Shown one piece after another: positions 7,046 through 16,023 of a stretch of 42,649 nucleotides of DNA. Every line of letters begins with the position of its first letter. The first letter of the stretch is position 1. Below the pieces are notes generated by a model. The model ran no database searches. It was not told the origin of the DNA and saw nothing but the letters and a program-made list of their open reading frames with translations. The translations under genes and the position numbers were made by a program. The stretch is from Rhizobiaceae bacterium (GTDB taxonomy: Bacteria > Pseudomonadota > Alphaproteobacteria > Rhizobiales > Rhizobiaceae): contig JAMLJA010000028.1 in assembly GCA_023953905.1 (NCBI GenBank), positions 1-42,649 of the forward strand, given 5' to 3'.

Positions 7046-8485
7046 ATGCGAAGTGATCTTCATTTGGTCCTGGCGGTGTCGCTTCTCCTCGGGTTGGCGA
7101 CGCAAGCGCGCTCACAGGACGACGCAGCGCCGGTGGAAAGCGCTGACGCTGATGGGTTCGCATCTGTCGTCGGTATTTCCCGCGGCGACCTCCTGAATAT
7201 TCGTGCTGCCGCTTCCCCAACGGGTCTGGTGATTGCGCGTGTGCCTAACGGTTCTCTGCTGAAGGTCGAGGAGTGCACCACGGCATCCGGCAATCTCTGG
7301 TGCAAGGTCGAGGATGCAAATGATGCGGCGACCAATGGGTGGACGCCGGCGCGCTATCTGACCGGATATGAGGATCGTGCGCTCGAGGCTGCCGCGGCAG
7401 CCTCCAAAGGTTCCACGTCCGCCGAGATCACTATTATGTCGGAAGACACGGTGCTCGGCCCAGAAATTGAAGATCCCGCACCATCCGATCCAAGATCGCG
7501 GGGGAAGGTAGCGTCCTTCTACACCATGCCTTTGCCCAAGAGCGCACCGGCGGGAAAATCGCTGTTTGACGGCGGTGATGATCCGCGCCATCGCGGCGTA
7601 TCCGGGGGGGCCGTCGTTTCCGCTTTGGTCGGCTTGCCGGTTGTCCCAGGCGAAGGCAACGACCTGGTCCCGATGCCCCTTCCGAAGGAAACCGCAGAAG
7701 AGATCGTGCCGCGTGACCAGATCGCGGCGGTGGTGACATCGGGGCAGCCGGTCGAAGAAGGCGGCGATCTGCAGGGTTCAGAGGCTGAAGTTGCGGCCGC
7801 CACAGGCCCAACCGCCGACACTTCTCTCCCGGACGTCGAGATTGCCAAGCAGCAACGCCCGACTGCCACCGCTGTGCCGAATAACGTGAATGATACCGCG
7901 AAGGTTGAAGAACCTGCGGCGGCGCCGATTGCATCCGATGCTGCGTCCTCCGCATCCAGTGAAACATCAGCAGGGCAGGGTGTCGACACTGAGACGAGAG
8001 AACTGGAGCCGGACACCCCGCAATCCCGACTGAAGGAGATGGCAAGCACGCTCCGTCACTTTTTCAGCTCCGAGGATGAGGCGGAGGTGGCCGAAGATCA
8101 GGCGCCGCCCGCTGAAACCCCGATTGAGACAGCAGCCACGTCCGTACCGGAGATTGTTGCAGCCCCCGCTGCCGAAAGTTCGGAAACAGTTACCGGGGCG
8201 GTGAGGCGGGAAGGCGTAAGCGGCCAGATCCCCTGTGCGCGCTATCTTGGTCAGCCTATGGCGGCCTGCGAGGCTTCCGTTGTGCGCGAGGGCGCCCTTG
8301 CGGCTGTCGTCACGGTCAAGTGGCCTGACGGAGGGACACGCGTCATTCGCTTTCGCGAGGGACGTGTCGAAGGATCCGATGCGTCGCTTCCGTTCCGAGC
8401 CGTGCGCGAGGCAGATCTCAACATGATCCGCATCGGCAAGTCGGAACGATTCGAGATAACGGATGCACTGGCCTTTGGCGGCTAG
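7046..8485 (+). CDS. Secreted or periplasmic SH3-domain protein
   Basis: From ATG 7046 (ribosome site GAGG about 9 nt upstream) the product has 479 residues. It begins with a signal peptide (MRSDLHLVLAVSLLLGLATQ, then ARSQ). A bacterial SH3 (SH3b) domain follows at about 30-105, with LLNIRAAASPTGLVIARVPN, then LLKVEECT, WCKVED and GWTPARYL. A long acidic, Ala/Pro/Glu-rich low-complexity region (about 110-390) leads to a compact C-terminal domain with CARYLGQPMAACEASVVREG, VTVKWPDGGTRVIRF and FEITDAL. Such proteins are exported in rhizobia; the SH3b domain usually binds peptidoglycan or peptides. The partner is unknown. Convergent to the lactonase gene with only 6 bp between stops. Confidence 0.75.
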   Translation: MRSDLHLVLAVSLLLGLATQARSQDDAAPVESADADGFASVVGISRGDLLNIRAAASPTGLVIARVPNGSLLKVEECTTASGNLWCKVEDANDAATNGWTPARYLTGYEDRALEAAAAASKGSTSAEITIMSEDTVLGPEIEDPAPSDPRSRGKVASFYTMPLPKSAPAGKSLFDGGDDPRHRGVSGGAVVSALVGLPVVPGEGNDLVPMPLPKETAEEIVPRDQIAAVVTSGQPVEEGGDLQGSEAEVAAATGPTADTSLPDVEIAKQQRPTATAVPNNVNDTAKVEEPAAAPIASDAASSASSETSAGQGVDTETRELEPDTPQSRLKEMASTLRHFFSSEDEAEVAEDQAPPAETPIETAATSVPEIVAAPAAESSETVTGAVRREGVSGQIPCARYLGQPMAACEASVVREGALAAVVTVKWPDGGTRVIRFREGRVEGSDASLPFRAVREADLNMIRIGKSERFEITDALAFGG

Positions 8486-8491
8486 ACATGC

Positions 8492-9373
8492 TCAGCCGGC
8501 AAATGCAGGCAGGGTAAGCCCTTTGACTCCGGCGTCTATCGCGAAAAGACCGCCGGGGTTTTTCTGGCCGACAAAATGGTCTGCCGGGCGCTTGAGCACC
8601 GCCGTCGTCACATAGAGAATGTCAAGATCCTTCCCGCCAAACTCGCAGCAGGTGGGCAAGTCGGTTGGTAAGACAATTGTCTGCATGAGCCGCCCATCAG
8701 GGTCGTACCGGCATACCTTGCTGGTGACGGGAACTGTAACCCAGTAGCACCCTTCGGCATCCACCGTGGCGCCGTCTGCAACGCCCCCGGTTACACTCAT
8801 GTCAATGAACATCCGCCGGTTCTCGATATCGCCGATGGTCGGATCGAAATCATATGCGTCGACGCGACCGGAATGACTGTCGGAAAAATACATGGTTCGT
8901 GCGTCCGGGCTCCAGGCGAGACCATTCGCGCACCCGACGCCTTCGATCATGCGATGCACGGAAAGATCCGTGTCCATGCGGTACAGCGATCCGACAAATT
9001 CGATGGGCTGTCCCGGCACCTCGAACATCGTGCCGGACCAGAAACGGCCCTGGCGGTCAGGTTTGCCATCGTTGAAGCGGGTGTTTGGCAGATCGGATTC
9101 GGGGTCGACAATCGCCTCGAATGTGCCGGTTTGCGGATCGAAGAAATGAAAGCCGTCCGCCATTGTGAGCACCAGACCACCGCTGGCGCGCAGTCCGATG
9201 CAACCAAGGTAGTGCGGAGCCTCCCAGGTCTGGTCTTCGCCCGTCGCGGGATCGTAGCGATGGATCAGCTTTGACCATATGTCGATCCACCAGAGCACGC
9301 CCTGCTTGGGATCCCACAGGGTACCTTCGCCAAGTTCAGCCCGCGCATCGACGACGCATGTGATATCAACCAC
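8492..9373 (-). CDS. SMP-30/gluconolactonase-family lactonase
   Basis: This 293-residue six-bladed propeller belongs to the SMP-30/LRE family, which hydrolyses sugar lactones to aldonic acids using a divalent metal. The metal and catalytic residues are visible: Glu16 in LGEGTLWDP, Asn150 in GCANGLAWS and Asp200 in GGVADGATVD, matching E18, N154 and D204 of human SMP-30 in position. GTG 9373 is chosen because AGGGAGAG lies 5 nt upstream; a GTG at 9394 would add seven residues. The start overlaps the permease stop by 8 bp (GTGGTTGA), so translation is coupled. As last gene of the sugar-ABC operon it probably opens the lactone formed by a dehydrogenase, such as the SDR at 15235. Cytoplasmic, no signal peptide. 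Confidence 0.9.
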   Translation of the reverse strand: MVDITCVVDARAELGEGTLWDPKQGVLWWIDIWSKLIHRYDPATGEDQTWEAPHYLGCIGLRASGGLVLTMADGFHFFDPQTGTFEAIVDPESDLPNTRFNDGKPDRQGRFWSGTMFEVPGQPIEFVGSLYRMDTDLSVHRMIEGVGCANGLAWSPDARTMYFSDSHSGRVDAYDFDPTIGDIENRRMFIDMSVTGGVADGATVDAEGCYWVTVPVTSKVCRYDPDGRLMQTIVLPTDLPTCCEFGGKDLDILYVTTAVLKRPADHFVGQKNPGGLFAIDAGVKGLTLPAFAG

Positions 9374-10358
9374 TTGTCTCTCCCTGTTTCTCACGGGCCG
9401 GCGGGCGCAAATGCTGGAACAGGACGCCCCAGGTTTCGCTCGAGATGGAGACCGTCACGAGGATGACGGCGCCGTAGACAACCAGCAGCGCGCCGTTTGA
9501 CAGATTGAGCGCCGGAAGCAGGCCGGTCAGGATCGTCAGGACGAGTGCGCCTGCGACAGTCCCCAGATAGTGTCCGCTGCCGCCAAGTATGGACGCGCCA
9601 CCGATGGCGACGGCGGCGACCGATGTGAAGAGATAGGCGTCTCCCATCCCGAGGTAGGCCACGCCCGAATAGCCGGTAAGCAGAATTCCCGCGAGTGCGG
9701 CGGTCATGCCGGAGATCATGTAGGTGATGATGGTCGTTCGCGCAGTCGGGACGCCCGAGAATTCGGCCACTGTCGCGCTTGTGCCCAGCGCATAGAGATG
9801 CCGTCCGAATGCCGATTTCGACAGGAGAACGGTCGCCACGATGCCGAGCGCGACCCACACAAGTCCGATCACGGGTATCGGGCCGACCCTGCCGACAGCG
9901 AGAAACTTGATCAGCGCGGGCGTCGACGGTGTCGGCGAGCCCCCCGTATAGACCAGTATCAGGCCCTGCAAAATGACATTGACGGCAAGCGTCATGATGA
10001 TGGGAGGCACGCCGAAGATGGCCACTCCCGCGCCATTGAGAAAGCCGATTGCGGCGCCGCCGGCAAGCAGCAGCGGTATTGCCCAGATCAACGCCAAATC
10101 CTGTCCGCCAGCCATCATGGTCAGCAGCAAGGCGGCGCAGTTCAGAACCCATGGAATCGACAGGTCGATGCCGCCGCCGATGATGACGAAGGTCTGACCG
10201 AAAGCGACGATGCCGACGAATGCCGCCAGCACCAGCGTCGAGCGCAGATTGGCAGGGGACAGGAAGCCCGGCGAGAACAGAGCGGTCACGAGAAGCAAAA
10301 CCACAACGCCGGCATAGGCAAGCAGGATGAGGCGGTTGCGCGCGAGGAAGCGGTTCAT
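9366..10358 (-). CDS. Ribose-type sugar ABC transporter permease (second of two)
   Basis: A 330-residue, strongly hydrophobic protein of the RbsC/YtfT family (BPD_transp_2), with about 8-10 membrane helices and the family segments AAFVGIVAFGQTFVIIGGGI near the N-terminus and FTSVAAVAIGGASILGGSGH in the C-terminal half. It forms the inner-membrane channel together with the upstream permease. The start ATGA overlaps the stop of that permease by 4 bp and the stop overlaps the lactonase start, so three cistrons are coupled. The substrate class (monosaccharide or sugar alcohol) is inferred from the family only. Confidence 0.9.
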   Translation of the reverse strand: MNRFLARNRLILLAYAGVVVLLLVTALFSPGFLSPANLRSTLVLAAFVGIVAFGQTFVIIGGGIDLSIPWVLNCAALLLTMMAGGQDLALIWAIPLLLAGGAAIGFLNGAGVAIFGVPPIIMTLAVNVILQGLILVYTGGSPTPSTPALIKFLAVGRVGPIPVIGLVWVALGIVATVLLSKSAFGRHLYALGTSATVAEFSGVPTARTTIITYMISGMTAALAGILLTGYSGVAYLGMGDAYLFTSVAAVAIGGASILGGSGHYLGTVAGALVLTILTGLLPALNLSNGALLVVYGAVILVTVSISSETWGVLFQHLRPPAREKQGETSG

Positions 10359-11344
10359 GCCGCCTGCTTTCTTGCCGCCTTTTCAGCGATGGCGCTGGCA
10401 AGCACGGCAATGAGCAGAATGACGCCGGATGCGACTGGTTGCCAGTAGCTGGACACCCGCAGAATGAACACCAGATTGCCGATCAGCGTCAGGATGTAGG
10501 CTCCGATAATGGTACCGGCGAGATGTCCGCGGCCTCCAAAAAGGCTGGTGCCACCAATCACGGCAGCGGCCACAGACGGCAGGATGTAATCTCTGCCGAT
10601 CGTCGGCGAACCGGCGCCCGTCTGCGTCGTCAGATAGAGCGCGGCGGCAGCTGCGAAGAAGCCGGAAAGACCATAGGTCAGTGCATTTACCCGCAAAATT
10701 GAAACGCCGGACAGGAATGCCGACTTCTCGTTGGAGCCCGTTGCCTTGATGGTGATCCCCGGCCGCGCCGCCATGAACCACGCCCAGAAAATCAGCAGTG
10801 CGATGAGCATCCAAACCGTGCTCGACAGGCCGAGGAACTGGAGATAACCGAAGCCGAGCCACCATCCCGGAACCCGGCCGCCGTCGCTCGGCAAGATGAT
10901 CATCGCAACGCCGTTGAGGATCGACCAGGTCGCCAAGGTGACCAGGAACGGCTGCAGGCGGAAAATCGAGATCAGCAACCCGTTGGCGACACCGACCGCG
11001 ATCCCCAGAAGCAATACGAGGCCCGACCACAGAATGACGCTGCCCGCGCTGTCACCGAAGCGGGTCGCGACGATCACCGTGCCAAGGCTGATCATGCCAC
11101 CGATTGACAGATTTATCCCGCCGCGTAGCAGCACGATGGTCTGCCCGGTCGCCGCAAGCATCAGCGTCATGGCGGCCGTGGTATTAAGATTGAGCTCGTC
11201 CAGCGTGAACACGCCAGTCTGGCGCGTACCGTAGATGACGACGATCAATGTCAGCATCGCGCACGCCACCAGAAATGGTGCGTTGTCGAGAAGCCCGTTT
11301 CGCAGACCCTTTCTGGGTGCGTCGCCTGTTTCCGCCATCGTCAT
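10355..11344 (-). CDS. Ribose-type sugar ABC transporter permease (first of two)
   Basis: A 329-residue membrane protein of the same BPD_transp_2 family as its downstream neighbour but clearly diverged from it. Recognisable parts are MTLMLAATGQTIVLLRGGIN (about 58-77), VGVANGLLISIFRLQPFLVT and YILPSVAAAVIGGTSLFGGR, the latter being the conserved loop that contacts the ATPase. Two distinct permeases next to a double-domain ATPase indicate a heterodimeric channel, common in sugar importers of rhizobia. It starts 5 bp behind the ATPase stop and overlaps the next permease by 4 bp. Confidence 0.9.
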   Translation of the reverse strand: MTMAETGDAPRKGLRNGLLDNAPFLVACAMLTLIVVIYGTRQTGVFTLDELNLNTTAAMTLMLAATGQTIVLLRGGINLSIGGMISLGTVIVATRFGDSAGSVILWSGLVLLLGIAVGVANGLLISIFRLQPFLVTLATWSILNGVAMIILPSDGGRVPGWWLGFGYLQFLGLSSTVWMLIALLIFWAWFMAARPGITIKATGSNEKSAFLSGVSILRVNALTYGLSGFFAAAAALYLTTQTGAGSPTIGRDYILPSVAAAVIGGTSLFGGRGHLAGTIIGAYILTLIGNLVFILRVSSYWQPVASGVILLIAVLASAIAEKAARKQAA

Positions 11345-11349
11345 GGTCG

Positions 11350-12849
11350 TCAGGCCGCCTTGTCGAGAACAGCGGCGCTGAGGATCGCTTCCTCGGTGAT
11401 CTCGTCTCCGGACAGGGTCGCTGCGATAGCACCTTCCCGCAACACCAGAACGCGATCGGCGACATGGACGAGTTCCGGCAGGTCGCTTGAATAGAACAAG
11501 ATGGCATATCCCTTTGCTGCGAGATCGCGGATCAGTCGGAAAATCTCTCCCTTCGTGCCGACATCCACGCCGCGCGTGGGGTCATAAAGCAGCAGGACAC
11601 GGGCCTCGGTCAGAAGCATCTTTCCGAAGACCACCTTCTGCTGGTTGCCTCCCGAAAGGGTCCCAACCGGCTGATCGGGCGTGTCGGCCTTGATGCGGAG
11701 AAAATCGACCATTTCCCGGACCAATCCGGCCTCTTGCTGTTTGTCGAGCAATCCTCCCCTGGAGAACCGACGGATCACCGAGAGCGTCAGATTTTCGCTG
11801 ACGCTTTTCGGCAGGAGAAGCCCTTGTCCTCTGCGATCCTCGGGAACAAGCGCGATGCCATCGCGGCCTGTCAGCGCATCGCGCGGACTTGAGGGGCTGA
11901 CCGGTTTGCCCCAAAGCTTCATGTCGCCCTTGGAAGGTGCGGCGCCGAAAAGAGCCTGCAGAAGCTCGCGCTGGCCATGACCTTGCAGACCGCCAACCCC
12001 CAGCACCTCCCCCTCGTAAAGCGCAAAGGTCGCGTCGCGCAGCCGATGGCCACTGGAAAGTCCGCGCACTTCCAGTGCTAAGCGCTCTGTGCGGCTCGCG
12101 GTACGCACCGGATAGAGGCGATCGAGCTGACGCCCGATCATCTCGGTGACAATCTGGTCATCCGAAACGGCTTTGGCCTCATGTACCGCGACCGTGCTGC
12201 CGTTGCGAAAGATCGTCAACCTGTCGGCGACTGCGCGCACTTCGCCCATTCGATGGGAGATGAAGATCGAAAGCCGTCCCTCCTCAGCGATCTGCCGGCT
12301 GAGCTTCAGCAGCCAGTCCGCCTCGATCGCGGGCAGGGCAGATGTCGCCTCGTCGAGGATGAGGATACGAGGGTTCTTTGCGAGCGCCTTGGCAATCTCC
12401 ACGATCTGGCGCTCGGCAAGCGTCATGTGGCGCAATTCCCGATCGGGGCGGATTGCTGGAAAGTGGTAGCGGTCAAAAAGCTCCAGGGTGGCCGCGCGCA
12501 TGCGCTTGCGGCACGTCGTGCCAAACCAGGTGAGCGGTTCGTGTCGGAACCAGATGTTCTCTTCCACTGTCAGGTCCGGGATCAGCGACAGTTCCTGAAA
12601 GACAGCGGCGATACCGAGCGACTGCGCGGCATCCGGATTCTGGGGGCGATACTCGCTTCCCCCCACATGAATGGCGCCGCTATCGTAGCGCAACGCGCCC
12701 GAGAGGATCTGGATGAACGTGCTCTTGCCTGCGCCGTTTTCTCCCAGTAGCGCATGCACCTCGCCAGCTCTTGCGGAAAAAGTGGCATCGCTCAGCGCGA
12801 TGATCCCGCCGAAGCGCTTGCTCAGGTCTTTGACGTCAATAAGTTCCAT
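11350..12849 (-). CDS. Sugar ABC transporter ATP-binding protein, two ABC domains
   Basis: At 499 residues this is the usual double-domain CUT2 ATPase. The first domain has Walker A GENGAGKST at 36-44, a weak signature (TLAERQIVEIAKAL) and Walker B ILILDEATSAL. The second domain has the degenerate Walker A typical of the family (GVGGLQGHGQREL), a full signature LSGGNQQKVVFGKML, and LLLYDPTRGVD in place of the commoner LLLDEPTRGVD. The Tyr-Asp replacement suggests that the second site hydrolyses poorly, as in relatives. It powers uptake through the two permeases encoded 5 bp downstream. A 72-bp gap with a hairpin separates it from the binding-protein gene. Confidence 0.93.
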   Translation of the reverse strand: MELIDVKDLSKRFGGIIALSDATFSARAGEVHALLGENGAGKSTFIQILSGALRYDSGAIHVGGSEYRPQNPDAAQSLGIAAVFQELSLIPDLTVEENIWFRHEPLTWFGTTCRKRMRAATLELFDRYHFPAIRPDRELRHMTLAERQIVEIAKALAKNPRILILDEATSALPAIEADWLLKLSRQIAEEGRLSIFISHRMGEVRAVADRLTIFRNGSTVAVHEAKAVSDDQIVTEMIGRQLDRLYPVRTASRTERLALEVRGLSSGHRLRDATFALYEGEVLGVGGLQGHGQRELLQALFGAAPSKGDMKLWGKPVSPSSPRDALTGRDGIALVPEDRRGQGLLLPKSVSENLTLSVIRRFSRGGLLDKQQEAGLVREMVDFLRIKADTPDQPVGTLSGGNQQKVVFGKMLLTEARVLLLYDPTRGVDVGTKGEIFRLIRDLAAKGYAILFYSSDLPELVHVADRVLVLREGAIAATLSGDEITEEAILSAAVLDKAA

Positions 12850-12874
12850 GATCCCGTCGGCTGAAGAGCATTGA

Positions 12875-12903
12875 CCCGCCGCGGCATGTCGATGCGCGGC
12901 GGG
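12875..12903 (-). terminator. Hairpin between the sugar-binding-protein and ATPase genes
   Basis: A perfect 9-bp inverted repeat CCCGCCGCG (12875-12883) / CGCGGCGGG (12895-12903) with an 11-nt loop lies in the 72-bp gap. There is no clear U tract on the minus strand. Such hairpins behind binding-protein genes usually protect or partly terminate the message, so that more binding protein than membrane components is made. Confidence 0.55.
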
Positions 12904-12921
12904 TTATCGTTCAGATTGCAA

Positions 12922-13986
12922 TCACTTCGTGCCGGCCGCTTCTTCGGCGCTGATGTCCACCCAATCAGGCGTGATCGGCAGGGTCAGTCCGGGTGGCTGG
13001 TCGGGGAATGCATTCTCGCCGATTGCGATCGTGATCATCTTGGTGCCCGGATAGAGCTTCGACTCGAATGGGTGAGTGGTCACGAAATCGCCCTTGACCG
13101 AGATCTCGCGCTCTTCAGGCCGCTTTCCAGTGTCGAGTATCTCGACCGCGAGCTTGATCGCCTCGGATGACAGATAGGCCGGGTTGGAGCCGAGAATGCA
13201 CTTGGCATCCTTGGTTTCCGCACAGGTCAAAGCCGCGACGTTGTAGGAAAAACCGACGACCGGAACGATCGGGCGTCCGGCATCCTTGAGAGCCTGGATA
13301 GCCCCGGATCCATAGCCTTGCGTTAGGATGCCGTCGACCTGCGGATTGGCGGCGAGTAGCGCGGCGACACCGGATTGTTCAGGCCCGAGTGCATAGTCAC
13401 CATTATATTCGCCGACGATCTTGATGTCGGGATAGTTGGCCAGCACCTTCTCATATCCACCTTGCAACTGCGCAGAGATGGGAGCTCCCGCTAGGCCGCG
13501 GTCGATAATAACGTTGCCCTTCCCGCCAAGCTGCACGGCCATCCATTCTGCCATCACTTCGGGAATACGGTTCCAGTCGGACGCGACGGCATACGCACAG
13601 GGCTCAGTCACCACCTGATCGAAACTGATCACGACGATGCCCTGGTCGCAGGCCTTCTTCAGTGTCGGATTCAGCGCTGAATCCGAGGCAGCATCGACCA
13701 GAATGGCATCCGGCTTCTGACGAATGATGTTGTTCAACGAGTTGATCTGCGTCTGAACCGCATTCTCGACATTTTCAATGCGCAGGTCGACGCGACCGGC
13801 GAGAGGGCCCTTGCTGACTGAGACTTCTGCCACCCGTTGCATTTGCTGCCGCCAGTCATTGCCGACGAAATTGTTCGAAAGATAGATGACGTAGGGCTTC
13901 TTGTCCTCAGCCTGGGCAGTTCCTGCCAGACTCGCGACTGCCACGCAGAGCGCAGCAACTCCATATGCGAGACGCTTGAATCTCAT
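12922..13986 (-). CDS. Sugar ABC transporter periplasmic substrate-binding protein
   Basis: The 354-residue product has a signal peptide (about 1-26, ending GTAQA) and a mature part of the periplasmic-binding-protein type used by ribose/galactose-class importers (Peripla_BP_4): YVIYLSNNFVGNDWRQQMQR near the start, INSLNNIIRQKPDAILVDAA, VVISFDQVVTEP in the hinge region and GILTQGYGSGAIQALKDAGR. It captures the sugar in the periplasm for the two permeases. It is first of the transporter cistrons, behind a strong promoter (14047-14075) containing the shared 14-bp palindrome, and 197 bp behind the GntR-type regulator gene on the same strand. Confidence 0.92.
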   Translation of the reverse strand: MRFKRLAYGVAALCVAVASLAGTAQAEDKKPYVIYLSNNFVGNDWRQQMQRVAEVSVSKGPLAGRVDLRIENVENAVQTQINSLNNIIRQKPDAILVDAASDSALNPTLKKACDQGIVVISFDQVVTEPCAYAVASDWNRIPEVMAEWMAVQLGGKGNVIIDRGLAGAPISAQLQGGYEKVLANYPDIKIVGEYNGDYALGPEQSGVAALLAANPQVDGILTQGYGSGAIQALKDAGRPIVPVVGFSYNVAALTCAETKDAKCILGSNPAYLSSEAIKLAVEILDTGKRPEEREISVKGDFVTTHPFESKLYPGTKMITIAIGENAFPDQPPGLTLPITPDWVDISAEEAAGTK

Positions 13987-14046
13987 CCTGTTCCTCCCTG
14001 GATCGCCAGTTGTCCAGGTCTCCTCCCTGCAACATGGCGATCATTA

Positions 14047-14075
14047 TGATACCGGTACCAATTCTTACTGTCAAA
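14047..14075 (-). promoter_or_regulatory. Promoter and operator of the sugar ABC / lactonase operon
   Basis: On the minus strand TTGACA (14075-14070) and TATCAT (14052-14047) are separated by 17 bp, a near-consensus sigma-70 promoter. The palindrome TGATACCGGTACCA (14048-14061) begins 8 nt after the -35 and covers the spacer and the -10, the position of a repressor site. The same palindrome with the same 8-nt distance occurs at 15189 and 28424. Confidence 0.7.
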
Positions 14076-14132
14076 TGTTGTCGGGACAGGCTTCAGCCCA
14101 TCCTATGCCGCGCTTTATGCGAACAAAGCAAA

Positions 14133-14142
14133 GCTATTATAA
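14133..14142 (-). promoter_or_regulatory. TTATAATAGC motif shared with the E1 promoter region
   Basis: The minus strand reads TTATAATAGC here, the same 10 bases found at 28306-28315 and 28463-28472. It contains a perfect -10 hexamer, so it may be a second upstream promoter for the binding-protein gene, or part of an AT-rich operator. No good -35 was seen. Confidence 0.35.
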
Positions 14143-14183
14143 TTTTATAACAGTGTCGAGTCGCTTCTCAGCGATGCGCACCT

Positions 14184-14954
14184 TCAATCCAGATCATTTG
14201 GTGCGTCATAGGTGATGGAAAAGCGGTCGGCGGGATGGCGTGCAACAGACAATTCGACATAGCGACCGTCGGCTGCCTGATAGAGCATCGCAACGGTTAG
14301 AAGCGGGCTTGCCGGCTCCACTTCCAGAATGTCGGCCGCTTCTTCATCCGCAATTTCGGCGCGAACGGTCATATGCGCGATGGCCAACCGCAGCCCCAGT
14401 TTGCGCTGCACGGTCTCGAAAATGAGCACGTCGGTGAAATCGCGCTTGTTGAGCCGTTCGCCAATATCGAGTGGGAAGTATGTGTTGATGTAGGCCTTTT
14501 TCTCATTGCCCGAGTGGAGCAACGAGCGGAGACAATAGCCGGGTTCGCCTTTTCGGACGGAGAGATATTGATGGAAGAGCGGGGAACCCTCGCGCCGATA
14601 TGACAGCAACTCGAGCGCGGCGTCTTTCGCATAGGCTGCAATGTCCGTGAAGTTCGCCATCTGCCAGCTCTGGCGACTCTCGGTTTCACGCGGAAGTACG
14701 ATTGCTGGCTTGGCGGACCGCTTGCGTATCAGTCCGTCGGTCTCAAGATCCCGGAGCGCGTGTCGGACGGTGATCAGGCTCACGCCAAAATGTTCCGCCA
14801 GACTGGCTTCCTTGGGAAGTTCTTCGCCTGCAGGAAACACGCCTTCCACGATCGGGCGGCGCAGTATTTCCGACAGTTGGCGATAGAGCGGGCCACCTTC
14901 TCGGGCAAGCATTCGGCGAGGAAGCAGGTCCAGTAGCGTATTGGTGTCGAGCAT
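14184..14954 (-). CDS. GntR-family regulator with UTRA ligand domain (HutC type)
   Basis: A 256-residue regulator. The winged helix of the GntR family occupies about residues 23-88 (LYRQLSEILRRPIVEGVFPA, PKEASLAEHFGVSLITVRHA, LRDLETDGLIRKRSAKP). A UTRA effector-binding domain follows (about 110-245), with FHQYLSVRKGEPGYCLRSLL, KKAYINTYFPLD and ELSVARHPADRFSITYDA. UTRA regulators sense small metabolites such as sugar phosphates, histidine intermediates or amino sugars. The gene sits between the sugar-importer operon and the divergent SDR/transketolase operon, so it probably controls one or both, although the palindromes at these promoters look more like LacI-family sites than the GTnTAnAC type usual for HutC proteins. 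Its own operator was not identified. Confidence 0.9.
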   Translation of the reverse strand: MLDTNTLLDLLPRRMLAREGGPLYRQLSEILRRPIVEGVFPAGEELPKEASLAEHFGVSLITVRHALRDLETDGLIRKRSAKPAIVLPRETESRQSWQMANFTDIAAYAKDAALELLSYRREGSPLFHQYLSVRKGEPGYCLRSLLHSGNEKKAYINTYFPLDIGERLNKRDFTDVLIFETVQRKLGLRLAIAHMTVRAEIADEEAADILEVEPASPLLTVAMLYQAADGRYVELSVARHPADRFSITYDAPNDLD

Positions 14955-15174
14955 TCTTGGGTTTCCAACAGGCTATCGGTAGGGCAGCAATTCCCGCTGA
15001 AAACAGAATCGCCTTCAGCGTCCAGAATTGGCGGAAGCGAGCAACGCTATCAAGTCAAAGCGTTGCCTGCAAAGGGCGACAGGCGCCGACATTGCATCAA
15101 TAGATGAGCGGCCTTGCAATGTCGATTGCGTGAAGTTCGGGAGCAAGGAGGGCGGGAGGCCTCTCTTCTCATCG

Positions 15175-15203
15175 TTGACAGAGGTGAATGGTACCGGTAA
15201 CAA
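15175..15203 (+). promoter_or_regulatory. Promoter and operator of the SDR / transketolase operon
   Basis: A perfect -35 TTGACA (15175-15180) is followed after 17 bp by a weak -10 TAACAA (15198-15203). The palindrome TGGTACCGGTAACA (15189-15202) starts 8 nt after the -35 and fills the spacer and -10. The start codon of the first gene is at 15235. Confidence 0.65.
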
Positions 15204-15234
15204 GCAGCGCTGTTGAGGGCTGTTGGAGGAGAAC

Positions 15235-16020
15235 ATGTCGGAGCAGGGGCATGGTGTCAGGACACTTGTCACAGGCGCGGCAGGTGGGCTGGGACGTGAG
15301 ATCGCTGTACAGCTTGGCAGGCGAGGCTGCGCCGTGGGCATATGCGACATCAACGCCACTCAACTTGAAGAGACTGCCCGGCTTGTTTCGGCCCAAGGTG
15401 GCGCGGTGGAGCAGATCGCGTGCGATCTTACTGCCAGAAATGCGCCCGAAGAAGCGGTCGGACGCGTGGTCTCTTTGTGGGGTGGAATTGACGTCCTCGT
15501 CAACAACGCCGCCTATGGCGTGATCGAACCTTTTCTTGATGCTACGTATGAAGCCTGGACCCGCACGCTGGCGCTCAACGTGACGGCGCTCGCCATGGCG
15601 TGCAAGGCGGCTGGCCGTGTCATGCGGGATCAGCGGTCGGGACGGATCATCAACATCACGTCACCCGGCTCTCGCATGGCCTTGCCCGACTACACGGCCT
15701 ACACGGCGAGCAAAGCCGGTGTCGATTCCATCACCCGAGCGGCAGCCGTCGCGCTCGCCCCCCATGGTGTCCTCGTCAATAGCCTGGCGCCTGGAATGAT
15801 GGACACCGAGATGCAGCGCTCGACCGAAGCCGATCTAGCCCGTGTCAACGGACGCGACGATCTCAAGGCATTTCTCGATGAACGCACCGGGCGCATCCCG
15901 CTGGGCCGGCGCGCTGACATCTCGGAGGTCGCGGAAGCTGTCGTGTGGCTGAGCCTCGACGCTCCCCGCTACATGACAGCGGAGCGGCTGAACATGTCCG
16001 GCGGTCTGGACAAGGATTGA
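15235..16020 (+). CDS. Short-chain dehydrogenase/reductase (SDR), catalytically intact
   Basis: A 261-residue classical SDR. Cofactor motif TGAAGGLG at 13-20, NNAA at 90-93, and the catalytic Ser143, Tyr156 and Lys160 (ITSPGSRMALPDYTAYTASK) are all present. The acidic residue after the second strand (CDIN, Asp38) favours NAD(H). It probably oxidises a sugar or polyol, or reduces the keto product of the neighbouring enzymes; the substrate is not predictable. ATG 15235 has a strong GGAGGAG site, so the earlier TTG (15223) is not used. It heads an operon with the split transketolase (3 bp gap) and a dehydratase, and lies directly behind the operator at 15189-15202. Confidence 0.88.
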   Translation: MSEQGHGVRTLVTGAAGGLGREIAVQLGRRGCAVGICDINATQLEETARLVSAQGGAVEQIACDLTARNAPEEAVGRVVSLWGGIDVLVNNAAYGVIEPFLDATYEAWTRTLALNVTALAMACKAAGRVMRDQRSGRIINITSPGSRMALPDYTAYTASKAGVDSITRAAAVALAPHGVLVNSLAPGMMDTEMQRSTEADLARVNGRDDLKAFLDERTGRIPLGRRADISEVAEAVVWLSLDAPRYMTAERLNMSGGLDKD

Positions 16021-16023
16021 TCG

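Noticed and set aside
9570..10448. 292-codon plus-strand frame opposite the sugar permeases
   Set aside because: Low-complexity, charged translation of the complement of membrane-protein codons; no start context.
14974..14981. TATCGGTA core upstream of the HutC-type regulator gene
   Set aside because: The core matches the shared operator but the flanking bases break the palindrome, and no -35 lies 8 nt before it.
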